This document shows positions 55,143 to 64,000 of a DNA stretch of 64,000 nt, in pieces. This stretch comes from Burkholderia pseudomultivorans (lineage in GTDB: Bacteria; Pseudomonadota; Gammaproteobacteria; Burkholderiales; Burkholderiaceae). Made by a program: the position numbers and the translations under genes. The stretch's first letter is position 1, and every line of letters starts with the position of its first letter. The notes under the pieces are model-generated. The model saw only the letters and a program-made list of their open reading frames with translations. It did no database searches and had not been told where the DNA came from. The stretch is from positions 2,356,001 to 2,420,000 of the forward strand of contig NZ_CP013377.1 of the NCBI RefSeq assembly GCF_001718415.1. Direction: 5' to 3'.

Positions 55143-56438
55143 ATGACCGAACAGGCCTCTTCGAAGTGGCGTCTCGAAACCCTCGCCGTGCACGGCGGCT
55201 ATCGCCCCGACCCGACCACGCGCGCGGTCGCGGTGCCGATCTACCAGACCGTTGCGTACGCATTCGACGACACGCAGCACGGCGCGGACCTGTTCGACCT
55301 GAAGGTCCAGGGCAACATCTACACGCGGATCATGAACCCGACGACGGACGTGCTCGAACAGCGCATCGCCGCGCTCGAGGGCGGCATCGGCGCGCTGGCG
55401 CTCGCCTCCGGCCAGGCGGCCGTCACCTATGCGATCCAGACGATTGCCGAGGCCGGCGACAACATCGTGTCCGCGAGTTCGCTGTACGGCGGCACCTACA
55501 ACCTGTTCGCGCATACGCTGCCGCAATACGGAATCACGACGCGCTTCGCCGATCCGCGCGACCCGGCCTCGTTCGAGCCGCTGATCGACGCGCGCACGAA
55601 GGCGATCTTCGCGGAATCGGTCGGCAACCCGCTCGGCAACATCACCGACATCGCCGCGCTCGCGGACATCGCACATCGTCACGGCATCCCGCTGATCGTC
55701 GACAACACGGTGCCGTCGCCCTATCTGCTGCGCCCGTTCGAGCACGGCGCGGACATCGTCGTGCATTCGCTGACGAAGTATCTCGGCGGCCACGGCACGA
55801 GCCTCGGCGGCGCGATCGTCGATTCGGGCAAGTTCCCGTGGGCCGAGCATGCGGACCGCTTCAAGCGGCTGAACGAGCCGGACGTCAGCTATCACGGCGT
55901 CGTCTACACGGAAGCGTTCGGGCCGGCCGCGTATATCGGCCGCGCGCGCGTCGTGCCGCTGCGCAACATGGGCGCGGCGATCTCGCCGTTCAACGCATTC
56001 CAGATCCTGCAGGGCATCGAGACGCTCGCGCTGCGCATCGACCGCATCAGCGACAACGCGCTGAAGATCGCGCAGCATCTCGCGCATCACGAACAGGTGG
56101 AATGGGTGAACTATGCGGGCCTGCCCGATCATCCGGACCATCCGCTGGTGGCGCGCTATCTGTCCGGCCGCGCGCCGGGCATCCTGACCTTCGGCGTGAA
56201 GGGCGGCCGCGCGGGCGGCGCGAAGTTCCAGGACGCGCTGCAGCTGTTCACGCGGCTCGTCAATATCGGCGACACGAAGTCGCTCGCGACGCATCCGGCC
56301 TCGACGACGCACCGGCAACTGTCGCCGGCCGAGCTTGCGAAGGCCGGCGTGAAGGAGGAAACGGTGCGGCTGTCGATCGGCATCGAGCATATCGACGATC
56401 TGCTCGCCGATCTGGATCAGGCGCTTGCGCAGGTGTGA
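55143..56438 (+). CDS. metY: O-acetylhomoserine sulfhydrylase (aminocarboxypropyltransferase)
   Basis: A 431-residue PLP enzyme making homocysteine from O-acetylhomoserine and sulfide. The PLP lysine lies in [18 protein letters not shown], with the substrate-side [20 protein letters not shown] at about residues 59-78. The C-terminal [20 protein letters not shown] is typical of the family. Length is normal for MetY. It is a single gene behind its own promoter. Confidence 0.95.
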   Translation: MTEQASSKWRLETLAVHGGYRPDPTTRAVAVPIYQTVAYAFDDTQHGADLFDLKVQGNIYTRIMNPTTDVLEQRIAALEGGIGALALASGQAAVTYAIQTIAEAGDNIVSASSLYGGTYNLFAHTLPQYGITTRFADPRDPASFEPLIDARTKAIFAESVGNPLGNITDIAALADIAHRHGIPLIVDNTVPSPYLLRPFEHGADIVVHSLTKYLGGHGTSLGGAIVDSGKFPWAEHADRFKRLNEPDVSYHGVVYTEAFGPAAYIGRARVVPLRNMGAAISPFNAFQILQGIETLALRIDRISDNALKIAQHLAHHEQVEWVNYAGLPDHPDHPLVARYLSGRAPGILTFGVKGGRAGGAKFQDALQLFTRLVNIGDTKSLATHPASTTHRQLSPAELAKAGVKEETVRLSIGIEHIDDLLADLDQALAQV

Positions 56439-56451
56439 CGCGGCGCGTGCG

Positions 56452-57645
56452 TCACGCGCCGCCGCGTCCCGCACGGCGGCGCTGCGCGAGCCAGTCGAGC
56501 AGCTGCCGCCCGTCGCGTTCGCCGAACCAGCGTGCGTGGCCGAGCAGATAGCCGTCGTACGCGATGTCGACGATCTCCGGCGCATCGACGATGCAGCCGA
56601 AATACGCGACTTCCGACAACGCAAACTCCGTATGCACGATCGGCAGCAGCGCCACCAGCGCCGCATACGCGTCGTCGCTCAGCGGTTCGAGCGCTTCGTA
56701 GCCGTCGAGCAGCGCGTCGATCTGCGCGTACTCGATGCGGCGCGCGTCGGCCGGCGCGAGCCAGTCGATCGCATTGCGCTCGATCGCGAGCGCGAGGTCC
56801 ATCACCGCGCAGGTGCGATCCGACAGGCCGAAATCGAGCACGGTCTGCACCTGCGCGCCCGGCTCGGCGCCGCTCCACAGCAGGTTCGACGCATGCCAGT
56901 CGCCGTGCGTCCACAGCGGTGCGAGCGCGGGCAGCAGCGGCGCGAGGCGCGCATGATACGGGCCGATCGCGTCGGCCACGTCGCCGCGCCAGTCGCGTGC
57001 GCCGAGCGCGCGCACCAGCAGCGGCTGCGCGTCGACCCAGCGTTCGAGCGCGCCCGCGAGATCGGCGCACGACAGCACGCGGAAACTCGACAGCAGCGTG
57101 CGCACCGGCCGCGCAGGCGCGTCGTAGCCGGCCGACACGCGATGCAGGCGGGCCAGCGCCTGGCCGGCCGCATGCGCATGCGACGGATGCATGAACGGCT
57201 TCCACGACATCACGCCGCGATAGGCGTCGACGCCCGGCGCGACCACGTGCACCTCGTAGGTCCAGTCGCCGCATGCAAACGCCGTCGCGCCGCCGCGCGC
57301 CGCGAGCACTTCCGGCACCGGGCAACCGTGCGCGCGCAGATGCGCGATGAAGCGATGCTCTTCCTCGAGCCCCGCGACATCGCGCAGGCTCACGTGATGA
57401 CGCTTGACGAACAGCGGCGTGCGACCGGCCGCCATGCGCACCAGCGCGGCCGCCGAGAACGGCCGCGGGCTGTGCCATGTCAGCTGCTCGGGCTCGCCGG
57501 CGCCGTCGATGCGCGCGAGCACCGCCGCGACTTCGTCGTGCGTCATCAGCGGCCAGTCGCGTTCGGCCTGCTCGCCGTCGACGCCGAATTGCGGCGGCGC
57601 GATGTCGCGCGATACCGGCCCGTCCGGTTCGAGAGGAAATGACAT
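56452..57645 (-). CDS. APH-fold phosphotransferase, candidate vitamin kinase
   Basis: A 397-residue protein kinase-like phosphotransferase. The candidate ATP lysine is in PLFVKRHH (Lys81). The catalytic loop is HGDWHASN (247-254) and the metal site LDFGLSD (270-276). Related enzymes include aminoglycoside and choline kinases, ThiK and SrkA. It is the last gene of a TonB receptor/PnuC/kinase set, 58 bp after pnuC. That context favours phosphorylation of the imported nucleoside-like vitamin (thiamine or nicotinamide riboside) to trap it; this is inferred. Confidence 0.88.
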   Translation of the reverse strand: MSFPLEPDGPVSRDIAPPQFGVDGEQAERDWPLMTHDEVAAVLARIDGAGEPEQLTWHSPRPFSAAALVRMAAGRTPLFVKRHHVSLRDVAGLEEEHRFIAHLRAHGCPVPEVLAARGGATAFACGDWTYEVHVVAPGVDAYRGVMSWKPFMHPSHAHAAGQALARLHRVSAGYDAPARPVRTLLSSFRVLSCADLAGALERWVDAQPLLVRALGARDWRGDVADAIGPYHARLAPLLPALAPLWTHGDWHASNLLWSGAEPGAQVQTVLDFGLSDRTCAVMDLALAIERNAIDWLAPADARRIEYAQIDALLDGYEALEPLSDDAYAALVALLPIVHTEFALSEVAYFGCIVDAPEIVDIAYDGYLLGHARWFGERDGRQLLDWLAQRRRAGRGGA

Positions 57646-57703
57646 GAACGACCTAGCTCCGTAAACGAATCATCGCGCGAACCGCGGCGCGAACCCGCGC
57701 GAC

Positions 57704-58336
57704 TCAGCGCGCGCCGTCGCCCGCCGCGAGCGTGGACCTGCCCGCCGCGCGCAGCGCGTCGGCGGTCCGGCTCCAGTCGCGCCAGCCGACCACCGCCAGC
57801 CCGATGAACAGCGCATAGAGCCCGGCCGTCAGATACAGCTCCTTGAACACGAACATCCCGACGTACACGACGTTCACGACGATCCACAGCCCCCACGACG
57901 CGATATAGCGCCGCGCGGTCCAGTATTGCGCGACGAGACTGAACGCGGTCAGCGACGCGTCGACGAACGGCAGCGCCGCGTCGGTCCAGCGCGCCATCAT
58001 CCCGCCGAGCAGCGCGCTGCCGACCACGGCCGCGATCAGGTCGGGCAGCATCTGGCGCGGCCGCACGCCCGTGACGGGCGCCACGTCGCCCGCCGGCGCC
58101 GCGCCACCGCTCGCCTCCCGCGCGCGCTGCGCGAGCCAGCGCTGCCAGCCGTATACCTGCAGCACCGCGAACGCGCCCTGCAGCAGCATGTCCGAGTACA
58201 GCTTCGCGTCGAAGAAGATCCAGCCGTACAGCGCGACCGACGCGAGGCCGACCGGCCAGCACAGCATGCGCCGCTTCGCGGTCAGCCAGATCGCGAGCGC
58301 GCTGACGATCACGCCGGCGATTTCGAGTGGGGACAT
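57704..58336 (-). CDS. pnuC: PnuC family vitamin transporter
   Basis: A 210-residue membrane protein with about seven helices. The family features WPVGLASVALYGWIFF and LQVYGWQRW (about residues 59-67) are present. PnuC-type facilitators take up nicotinamide riboside (PnuC), thiamine (PnuT), riboflavin (PnuX) or deoxynucleosides and need a cytoplasmic kinase to trap the substrate. A kinase gene follows and a TonB receptor gene precedes it by 58 bp, so the three form a likely operon. Substrate is not determined by sequence alone. Confidence 0.92.
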   Translation of the reverse strand: MSPLEIAGVIVSALAIWLTAKRRMLCWPVGLASVALYGWIFFDAKLYSDMLLQGAFAVLQVYGWQRWLAQRAREASGGAAPAGDVAPVTGVRPRQMLPDLIAAVVGSALLGGMMARWTDAALPFVDASLTAFSLVAQYWTARRYIASWGLWIVVNVVYVGMFVFKELYLTAGLYALFIGLAVVGWRDWSRTADALRAAGRSTLAAGDGAR

Positions 58337-58394
58337 CGTCCGTGCTCTCCAGTGGGGCCGATGGGCCGCCGCTCAGGCGGCCGGCGCCGGCCGG

Positions 58395-60626
58395 TCAGAA
58401 ATCATAGGTCAACGATACGCGAGCCGTGCGCGGCGCGCCCGGGAACAGGTACGCGTCGCCCTGCTGCTCGCCCGCATCGCGCCAGTAGAACTTGTTGAAC
58501 AGATTGTCCACCGACACGCGCAGCACCGTGCGATGGCCCGCGATCTTCGTCGTGTAGCGTGCGCCGAGATTGAACACGAACCACGACGGCACGCGCGCGG
58601 TGCCCTCCTCGTTCGCGTTGCGGGCCGCGCTGTACTCGACGCCGCCGAGCACGTTCAGGCCCGCGACCTGCGGCACCGCGTAGTCCGCGTACAGCGACGC
58701 GCGCAGCGCGGGCACGTTGATGATCTGGTGGCCTTCGTAGGCGGGCGAACCCGAATCGTATGCGCGGGCGCGGATCGCCGCGACGCTGGCCGTCAGCGAC
58801 AGCCGCCGCGTCAGCTGGCCCGCCGCGCCGAGTTCGATCCCCTGGTGCCGCTGCGTGCCGCGCTGCACGAACGTATAGCTGGCGCCCGACGCATCCGGAT
58901 CGGCGAACTGGAACGGCTTGCTGATCGAGAACACGGCGGCCGTGAGGCTCAGCCGGTCGAGCCAGTCGTATTTCGCGCCGAGTTCGACCTGATGCGATTC
59001 GACCGGCGGCAGGAACGCATATGCGTTGGTCGCGCGCACCGGCGCCTGGTCGCCGAGCGACAGCGCCTTGCTGTACGACGCGTACAGCGACAACGCGTTC
59101 ACCGGCTTGTAGACGAGCGCGACCTGCGGCAGGAACACCGAGCGGTCGGTATGCGTCGCCGGGCCGTCGAGGCTGTCCCAGCTGCGCTGACGCAGCAGCA
59201 CTTCCTTGCCGCCCGCGAGCACCTGCCAGTGTTCGCCGAGGCTGATGCGGTCGAGCCCGAACACCCCGTACTGCCACGCATCGAGCTGCGGATACGACGG
59301 GCCCGCCACGTTCGGCGACGGCGCAAACGCGATATCGGGACCGTAGATGTTCTCGCTGCCGACGTAGTCGTACACCGCGTCCGCCATGTGCACGACGCGA
59401 CGCTGCACGCTCAGGCCGAGCGTCAGCTCGTGCCGCAGCGGCCCGGTCGAGAACTTGCCGGTCGTCACCGCGCGCAGGTCGTCGTTGCGACGATATTCGC
59501 CGGGGCTGCGGAAGTCGTACACGTCGTAGTCGCCGTTCGCGCCGAAGAAGAACGGCGAGGTCGCGCCGGCCGCGCAGCTCGGTGCGTACGCGCAACCGTA
59601 CGCGAACGCGCTGTTGTCGTCGATCATCGTGCGACTGCGGCCCGCGGCGACATACGCGCGCCAGTCGTCGCTGAACTGGTAGTCGAAGCGCGCATTCAGG
59701 TTCAGCGCGTCGGTCGTGACGGGCTTCGCCCACGGCTGCGTGCCGAGCGCCTTCGACGTCGTGTTGACCGAGGGCACGACGGTGCCGCCGAGCAGCTGAT
59801 AGCCGGGCGCGGAACGCTGGATCCACTGCTGGAATTCGGCGTTGAGCTGCAGGCTCGCGCGCGGGTTGATGTCCCAGTCGGCGGCGATCGAACCGAACGT
59901 GCGCCGTCCGTTCGTGCCGTCGATATACGAGTGCATGTTCTCCTTCGCGGCGTTGATCCGGAAGCCGAACTGATTGTCGGGGCCGAAGCGACGCCCGAGG
60001 TCCACCGCCGCCGACGTCGAGCCGCGGCTGTCGACGCCCGTCGTCACGCTCGCGACGTTCGCGGAGCGCTTGGTCACGAAGTTGATCACGCCGCCCGGTG
60101 CGACCACGCCGCTGTCGATGCCCGCGAGCCCTTTCAGGATCTCGACCCGCTCCTTGTTCTCGAGCGGCACGTTCTGCTCGCCGGACACCGTCAGCCCGTC
60201 GATGCGGATCGCGCTCGCCAGATCGACCGGGAAGCCGCGGATCGCGAAGCCTTCGTAGTAGCCGACCGGCGCATAGTCGTTGACGACCGACGCGTCGTTG
60301 CGCACCACGTCGCTGAGCCGCTTCGCCTGCTGGTCGTCGAGCTGCGCGCGCGTGACGACGCTCACCGAGGCCGGCGTGTCGCGCAGCGGCGCGTCGTCGA
60401 GGCCGGCCACCGACGCGTCGCGCGCGCGATACGTGCTGCCGCGCGCGCCGTTGACCGTGATGGTCGGCAGTGTCGCGCCGGCGGTCGCATCGGCGTCCGG
60501 CGCCGGCGCATCGCCCGCTGCCGCGGCGGCCTGCGCCGCGAGAAGCGTGATGCCGAGACCGACGCCGAGCCCGACATTCGCGCGCCGCCGCCGTGCGGCC
60601 GACGCTGTTGTTCTATTCACCGTCAT
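58395..60626 (-). CDS. TonB-dependent outer membrane receptor
   Basis: A 743-residue receptor. Signal peptide at about residues 1-38, then a plug domain (STYRARDASVAGLDDAPLRD, then FAIRGFPVDLASAIRIDGL and VEILKGLAGIDSGVVAPGG) and a 22-strand barrel ending in the outer-membrane signature VSLTYDF. The sequence class is 'siderophore receptor', but the gene is followed directly by pnuC and a kinase, which suggests import of a vitamin. No Fur box or TPP/cobalamin riboswitch was recognised upstream. The ATG at 60626 is used; a GTG at 60650 is possible. Confidence 0.93.
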   Translation of the reverse strand: MTVNRTTASAARRRRANVGLGVGLGITLLAAQAAAAAGDAPAPDADATAGATLPTITVNGARGSTYRARDASVAGLDDAPLRDTPASVSVVTRAQLDDQQAKRLSDVVRNDASVVNDYAPVGYYEGFAIRGFPVDLASAIRIDGLTVSGEQNVPLENKERVEILKGLAGIDSGVVAPGGVINFVTKRSANVASVTTGVDSRGSTSAAVDLGRRFGPDNQFGFRINAAKENMHSYIDGTNGRRTFGSIAADWDINPRASLQLNAEFQQWIQRSAPGYQLLGGTVVPSVNTTSKALGTQPWAKPVTTDALNLNARFDYQFSDDWRAYVAAGRSRTMIDDNSAFAYGCAYAPSCAAGATSPFFFGANGDYDVYDFRSPGEYRRNDDLRAVTTGKFSTGPLRHELTLGLSVQRRVVHMADAVYDYVGSENIYGPDIAFAPSPNVAGPSYPQLDAWQYGVFGLDRISLGEHWQVLAGGKEVLLRQRSWDSLDGPATHTDRSVFLPQVALVYKPVNALSLYASYSKALSLGDQAPVRATNAYAFLPPVESHQVELGAKYDWLDRLSLTAAVFSISKPFQFADPDASGASYTFVQRGTQRHQGIELGAAGQLTRRLSLTASVAAIRARAYDSGSPAYEGHQIINVPALRASLYADYAVPQVAGLNVLGGVEYSAARNANEEGTARVPSWFVFNLGARYTTKIAGHRTVLRVSVDNLFNKFYWRDAGEQQGDAYLFPGAPRTARVSLTYDF

Positions 60627-61165
60627 TGTTCTGGATGGAAAACTCGCCACTCAACCCTGTCGAAAGCCGAAGCCCGTCACGAAGCCGCGAAGCGCACGGC
60701 CGATACGCCGCCGGTCTCCGCCGCCACGTCGATCTCCATGCCCGGTCGCACACGCAGACGCCATTCGTCTGACGATAAAGCCGCATGGATGCCGGCCGAT
60801 CGGGGGACGCAAGAGGAAACACCGGATTCAGGCGATGCGCCGGCAACCGGCGCCGCGTGTCGGCGGTCGTTCGTCGGCGCGTATCGTGCGGTCGGCTGCA
60901 TCGCGCAGTCGTTTCATGCGGGGACGCTTCGGACGCCACGGCGCGGCATGCGACGCGTGCAGCGCGCGCCGCTCCGGGGAACGGCAAGCTGCCGGTCGCG
61001 CGCGACATCGCGGCGCGGCGCGCATTTTACCCCGGGCGGACGGGGCGACAGGGAAAACCGCCGGCAGCGGCGGTCGGCGCGTCGAAGCGGTCGACAACCG
61101 GGAGAACAAGGTTTCGACCGTCGCGGCGGAAGGCGGCGCGGCGACGCCGGATCGCCGCGGCCGCG
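60627..61165. other. Leader region between acyl-CoA synthetase and TonB receptor
   Basis: A 539-bp gap. A reverse frame 60901-60677 (74 codons, ending in EWRLRVRPGMEIDVAAETGG and a short tail) reads as somewhat protein-like but lacks a clear ribosome site, so it is not called. I looked for TPP, cobalamin and Fur elements and did not find them. Confidence 0.45.
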
Positions 61166-62884
61166 CTATGCGGTATCGGCAGCCTTCAGCCCGTGCGCTT
61201 CGATCATCTGCTGGCGCATCACGAACTTCTGCACCTTGCCCGTCACCGTCATCGGCAGTTCGTCGACGAAGCACACGTATTTCGGAATCTTGTAGTGCGC
61301 GATCTGTCCGTGACAGAACGCGCGCACGTCGTCCTCGCTCATCTGCTCGTCCGCGCGCAGCACGATCCACGCGCACAGCTCCTCGCCGTATTTCGGATCG
61401 GGCACGCCGAACACCTGCACGCTCTGGATCTTCGGATGCCGGAACAGGAATTCCTCGATCTCGCGCGGATAGATGTTCTCGCCGCCGCGAATCACCATGT
61501 CCTTCAGCCGGCCGACGATATTGCAGTAGCCGTCCGCATCGAGCGTCGCGAGATCGCCCGTGTGCATCCAGCCGTCGACGATCGTCTCGCGCGTCTTCGC
61601 CTCGTCGTCCCAGTAGCCGAGCATCACCGAATAGCCCTTCGTGCACAGCTCGCCCGTCGCGCCGACCGGCACGATATTCCCTTCCGGATCGACGATCTTC
61701 ACTTCGAGATGCGGCTGGATGCGCCCGACCGTCGTCGTGCGCTTCTCCAGCGGATCGTCGGTCGAGCTCTGGAACGACACGGGGCTCGTCTCGGTCATCC
61801 CGTACGCGATCGTGATCTCCGACAGGTGCATCTGCGACACGACGCGCTTCATCGTCTCGATCGGGCACGGCGAGCCGGCCATGATCCCCGTGCGCAGCGT
61901 CGACAGGTCGAACTTCGCGAACTCAGTGTGATCGAGTTCCGCGATGAACATCGTCGGCACGCCGTGCAGCGCGGTGCAACGCTCTTCGGCCACCGCCGCG
62001 AGCGTCGCGACCGGGTCGAACGCCTCGCCCGGGAACACCATCGCCGCGCCGGTCGACACGCACGCGAGCACGGCCAGCACCATGCCGAAGCAGTGATAGA
62101 GCGGCACCGGGATGCACAGCGCGTCCTGCTCGCTGAAACGCATCGCCATCGCGATGAAGCGTGCGTTGTTGACGACGTTGCGATGCGTGAGCGTCGCGCC
62201 CTTCGGGCTGCCGGTCGTGCCGCTCGTGAACTGGATGTTGATCGGATCGGTCGCCGCGAGCGTCGCGCCGAGCGCATCGAGCCGCGCGACGTCGAGCGTG
62301 TCGCGGCCCTGCGCGACGACGTCCGGATAGCGCAGCATGCCCGGCGTGTGGCCGTCGCCCATCCGGATCACGATGCGCAATTCGGGCAGCCGCGCCGCGC
62401 GCAGCTCGCCGGGCGCGCAATGCGCGAGTTCCGGCGCGAGTGCCTGCAGCATCTCCAGGTACGCCGACGACTTGAACTGCTCGGCCGCGATCAGCGCGCG
62501 GCAGCCGACCTTGTTCAGCGCGTATTCGAGTTCCGCGAGCCGGTAGGCGGGATTGATGTTGACGAGGATCGCGCCGATGCGCGCGGTCGCGAACTGCGTG
62601 AGCAGCCATTCGCTGCGGTTCGGCGACCAGATGCCGACGCGATCGCCCTTGGCAATCCCCAAGGCGGCAAGCCCCGCCGCGAGCACATCAACCTCGTGCG
62701 CGAACTCGCGCCAGCTCCAGCGCACCTGCTGCTCGCGAAACACGACAGCCGGCCGCGCCGGAAAGCGCGAGGCGGCGTCGCGCAGCAGCGCGGCGACGGT
62801 CGCGTCCGACAGCGGCACGTCGGTGCGGCCGCGCACGATCGACAGGCCGTCGCGCGGCGCGCCGTCTGCGATGACGGTAGTCAT
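61166..62884 (-). CDS. AMP-dependent acyl-CoA synthetase
   Basis: A 572-residue ANL-superfamily ligase activating a carboxylate via acyl-AMP. P-loop-like [20 protein letters not shown] is at about residues 217-236, followed by [16 protein letters not shown], the hinge [20 protein letters not shown] and the catalytic lysine in [13 protein letters not shown]. It is typical of medium/long-chain or FadD-like synthetases. It follows qhpB by 34 bp and may process acids formed when amine dehydrogenase aldehydes are oxidised; that link is inferred. Confidence 0.93.
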   Translation of the reverse strand: MTTVIADGAPRDGLSIVRGRTDVPLSDATVAALLRDAASRFPARPAVVFREQQVRWSWREFAHEVDVLAAGLAALGIAKGDRVGIWSPNRSEWLLTQFATARIGAILVNINPAYRLAELEYALNKVGCRALIAAEQFKSSAYLEMLQALAPELAHCAPGELRAARLPELRIVIRMGDGHTPGMLRYPDVVAQGRDTLDVARLDALGATLAATDPINIQFTSGTTGSPKGATLTHRNVVNNARFIAMAMRFSEQDALCIPVPLYHCFGMVLAVLACVSTGAAMVFPGEAFDPVATLAAVAEERCTALHGVPTMFIAELDHTEFAKFDLSTLRTGIMAGSPCPIETMKRVVSQMHLSEITIAYGMTETSPVSFQSSTDDPLEKRTTTVGRIQPHLEVKIVDPEGNIVPVGATGELCTKGYSVMLGYWDDEAKTRETIVDGWMHTGDLATLDADGYCNIVGRLKDMVIRGGENIYPREIEEFLFRHPKIQSVQVFGVPDPKYGEELCAWIVLRADEQMSEDDVRAFCHGQIAHYKIPKYVCFVDELPMTVTGKVQKFVMRQQMIEAHGLKAADTA

Positions 62885-62918
62885 GCAAGGTCTCCTGATC
62901 GGTTGCGCCGTGCGTTCG

Positions 62919-64000
62919 TCATCGCGTGAACATCTGCGCGGTCGTGATCGCCATGTCGCCGCCCGGCACGCGGATGTCCTTCAGCTTCTTCAGCGTATCG
63001 GCGTCGTACACGGCGACGGTGTTGAACGTGCCGGCCAGATAGAGCTTGCTGCCCGCGCGGTTGAACGACAGGCAGTAGTACGAGTGATCGAGCGGCGCGG
63101 CCTCGATCAGCTTCTCGTGCTTCACGTCGTATTTCGTCAGCCGGTTCAGCACGCCGTACATCAGGTTCGGATCCTTCGGCGACAACCCGCCCGTGAAATA
63201 CACCTCGGTCACCGGCGCGAAATCCTTCACCGTCGCATTGCCCGACTTCAGGTCGATGTCGATGTAGCCGTACATCGTCTGCGCGGAAGCCGGATCCTTC
63301 CTGTCGTCCTTGAAGCGGTCGGCCGTGTAGAGCAGGTTGAACGTATGCTGCGGACGCTGCTGCGGCCACACGTACAGCACGTCGGGCTGCCCGTACAACG
63401 GCCGCTTCCAGTTGCGCAGCGGCACTGCGACGTCGTACTTGCCCGTCTGCGCATTCATCCGGTAGATGTCCGCGCCGACGATAAACAGCGAGCCGTCGTC
63501 GGCGGCCTGCAGCATCGTCGTCTGGCGCGGCGCCGCGAACGTGCGCACCGGTTTCGCGTCGAGCCCGCCGTCGGTCCGGTACACCTGCAGGCGCGGCGGC
63601 TGCACCTCGTAGCTGTCGCGGTTCAGCCGGGTCGGGTTGACGACGCTGTAGATCTCGCTGCCGTCGGGGCTCAGCGCGATCGAGAACATCGCGCGCGCCC
63701 GTTCGTTGCCCGCCTCGGCAAGGTCAGCATGGAACACGGTCCTGCACGAATCGAGATCGACGCCGTACAGGTCGCCGTAGTGATTGTTCAGCACGTACGC
63801 GCGCGTGCGGTCGGGGCTGATCTGGATCGTGCCGGGCCCGAACGCGTCGGGCAGCGTGCAGGTCTTGACGACGCTGTCGGTGCCCGCGTCGATCACCGTC
63901 AGGTTGTTCGGATAGTTCGTGACGGCGAGGTATTCGCGTCCGGCCTGCAGCGGGCCGTCGGCGGCGGCCGACAGCGTCGCGGCCGATGCGAGCGCCGCGG
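62919..64000 (-). CDS. qhpB: Quinohemoprotein amine dehydrogenase beta subunit (partial)
   Basis: The 360 visible codons run off the window at the 5' end. The visible start is the end of a signal peptide ([12 protein letters not shown]). A seven-bladed beta-propeller follows, with the subunit's own motifs [37 protein letters not shown] and [20 protein letters not shown]. Apparent internal starts, such as the GTG at 63896, are not real. QHNDH oxidises primary amines in the periplasm with a cysteine tryptophylquinone (CTQ) cofactor on its gamma subunit. In the known qhpADCB order the other genes would lie beyond the edge, upstream. Confidence 0.9.
   Translation of the reverse strand, partial: AALASAATLSAAADGPLQAGREYLAVTNYPNNLTVIDAGTDSVVKTCTLPDAFGPGTIQISPDRTRAYVLNNHYGDLYGVDLDSCRTVFHADLAEAGNERARAMFSIALSPDGSEIYSVVNPTRLNRDSYEVQPPRLQVYRTDGGLDAKPVRTFAAPRQTTMLQAADDGSLFIVGADIYRMNAQTGKYDVAVPLRNWKRPLYGQPDVLYVWPQQRPQHTFNLLYTADRFKDDRKDPASAQTMYGYIDIDLKSGNATVKDFAPVTEVYFTGGLSPKDPNLMYGVLNRLTKYDVKHEKLIEAAPLDHSYYCLSFNRAGSKLYLAGTFNTVAVYDADTLKKLKDIRVPGGDMAITTAQMFTR

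Noticed and set aside
60627..61165. TPP or cobalamin riboswitch upstream of the TonB receptor
   Set aside because: I looked on the receptor strand for the CTGAGA and GCGTAGGGA signatures of THI elements and for a B12 box; none was present.
58071..61295. Forward open frame of 1074 codons opposite the TonB receptor
   Set aside because: Antisense shadow: repetitive Arg/Val/His composition, no recognisable domain, while the opposite strand encodes a full TonB receptor.

Overview
The window is a very GC-rich chromosomal segment whose gene content points to Burkholderia, most likely the B. cepacia complex. The evidence is strong GC bias at third codon positions, the many LysR/MarR/GntR regulators, RhtB/LysE exporters, NodT-type efflux lipoproteins, PHA depolymerase and Burkholderia-style small exported proteins. 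This assignment is inferred from gene content; no database search was possible. No insertion sequence, phage gene, CRISPR array, rRNA or ordinary tRNA gene was seen. The segment reads as an accessory-rich but stable replicon region.

Layout. 0.3-6.5 kb: a tripartite multidrug efflux operon (membrane fusion protein, 14-TM DHA2 transporter, outer-membrane lipoprotein) with two paralogous MarR repressors and a LysR regulator, linked by three similar palindromic sites. 6.5-12.4 kb: RhtB/LysE exporters, a YfcF-type GST, a TIGR02594 peptidase-like protein, unknown proteins and a LysR-LysE pair. 12.6-17.3 kb: a chemoreceptor, then an orphan MotA/MotB-like pair following a protein that joins a cyclic-nucleotide-binding domain to a FliG-like C-terminus. 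17.6-21.2 kb: GST, intracellular PHB depolymerase, cupin, a DUF3761 secreted protein and an unlisted 45-residue His/Cys-rich exported peptide. 21.5-25.8 kb: a histidine/basic amino acid ABC importer with a HutC repressor and a near-perfect HutC-type operator. 25.8-31.4 kb: glycosyltransferase with divergent TetR, small membrane protein, alpha/beta hydrolase, DUF3717 protein and LysP permease. 32-41 kb: diguanylate cyclase, FUSC protein, argG, P-loop kinase, LysR, a Fur-box-preceded unknown gene, AraC, LysE exporter and methyltransferase. 41.2-47.3 kb: a four-gene HpaC/HpaB/cupin/DUF2848 catabolic operon, a solitary iscS, and a MarR repressor diverging from a SnoaL-like gene; the MarR and operon promoters share a short motif.

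47.3-52.9 kb holds the most striking system: an RNA-repair locus. rtcR faces a sigma-54 promoter driving slipin, rtcB and a nucleotidyltransferase gene; rtcA is absent. The roughly 490-nt operon leader encodes two adjacent tRNA-like RNAs: a minimal acceptor/T-arm element and a nearly complete cloverleaf whose anticodon loop is replaced by a GAAA tetraloop. Two more GNRA-capped hairpins follow.

53-64 kb: DUF1176 protein, O-methyltransferase, metY, a TonB receptor/PnuC transporter/APH-fold kinase set that looks like a vitamin uptake-and-trapping pathway, an acyl-CoA synthetase, and the beta subunit of quinohemoprotein amine dehydrogenase, cut by the window edge.
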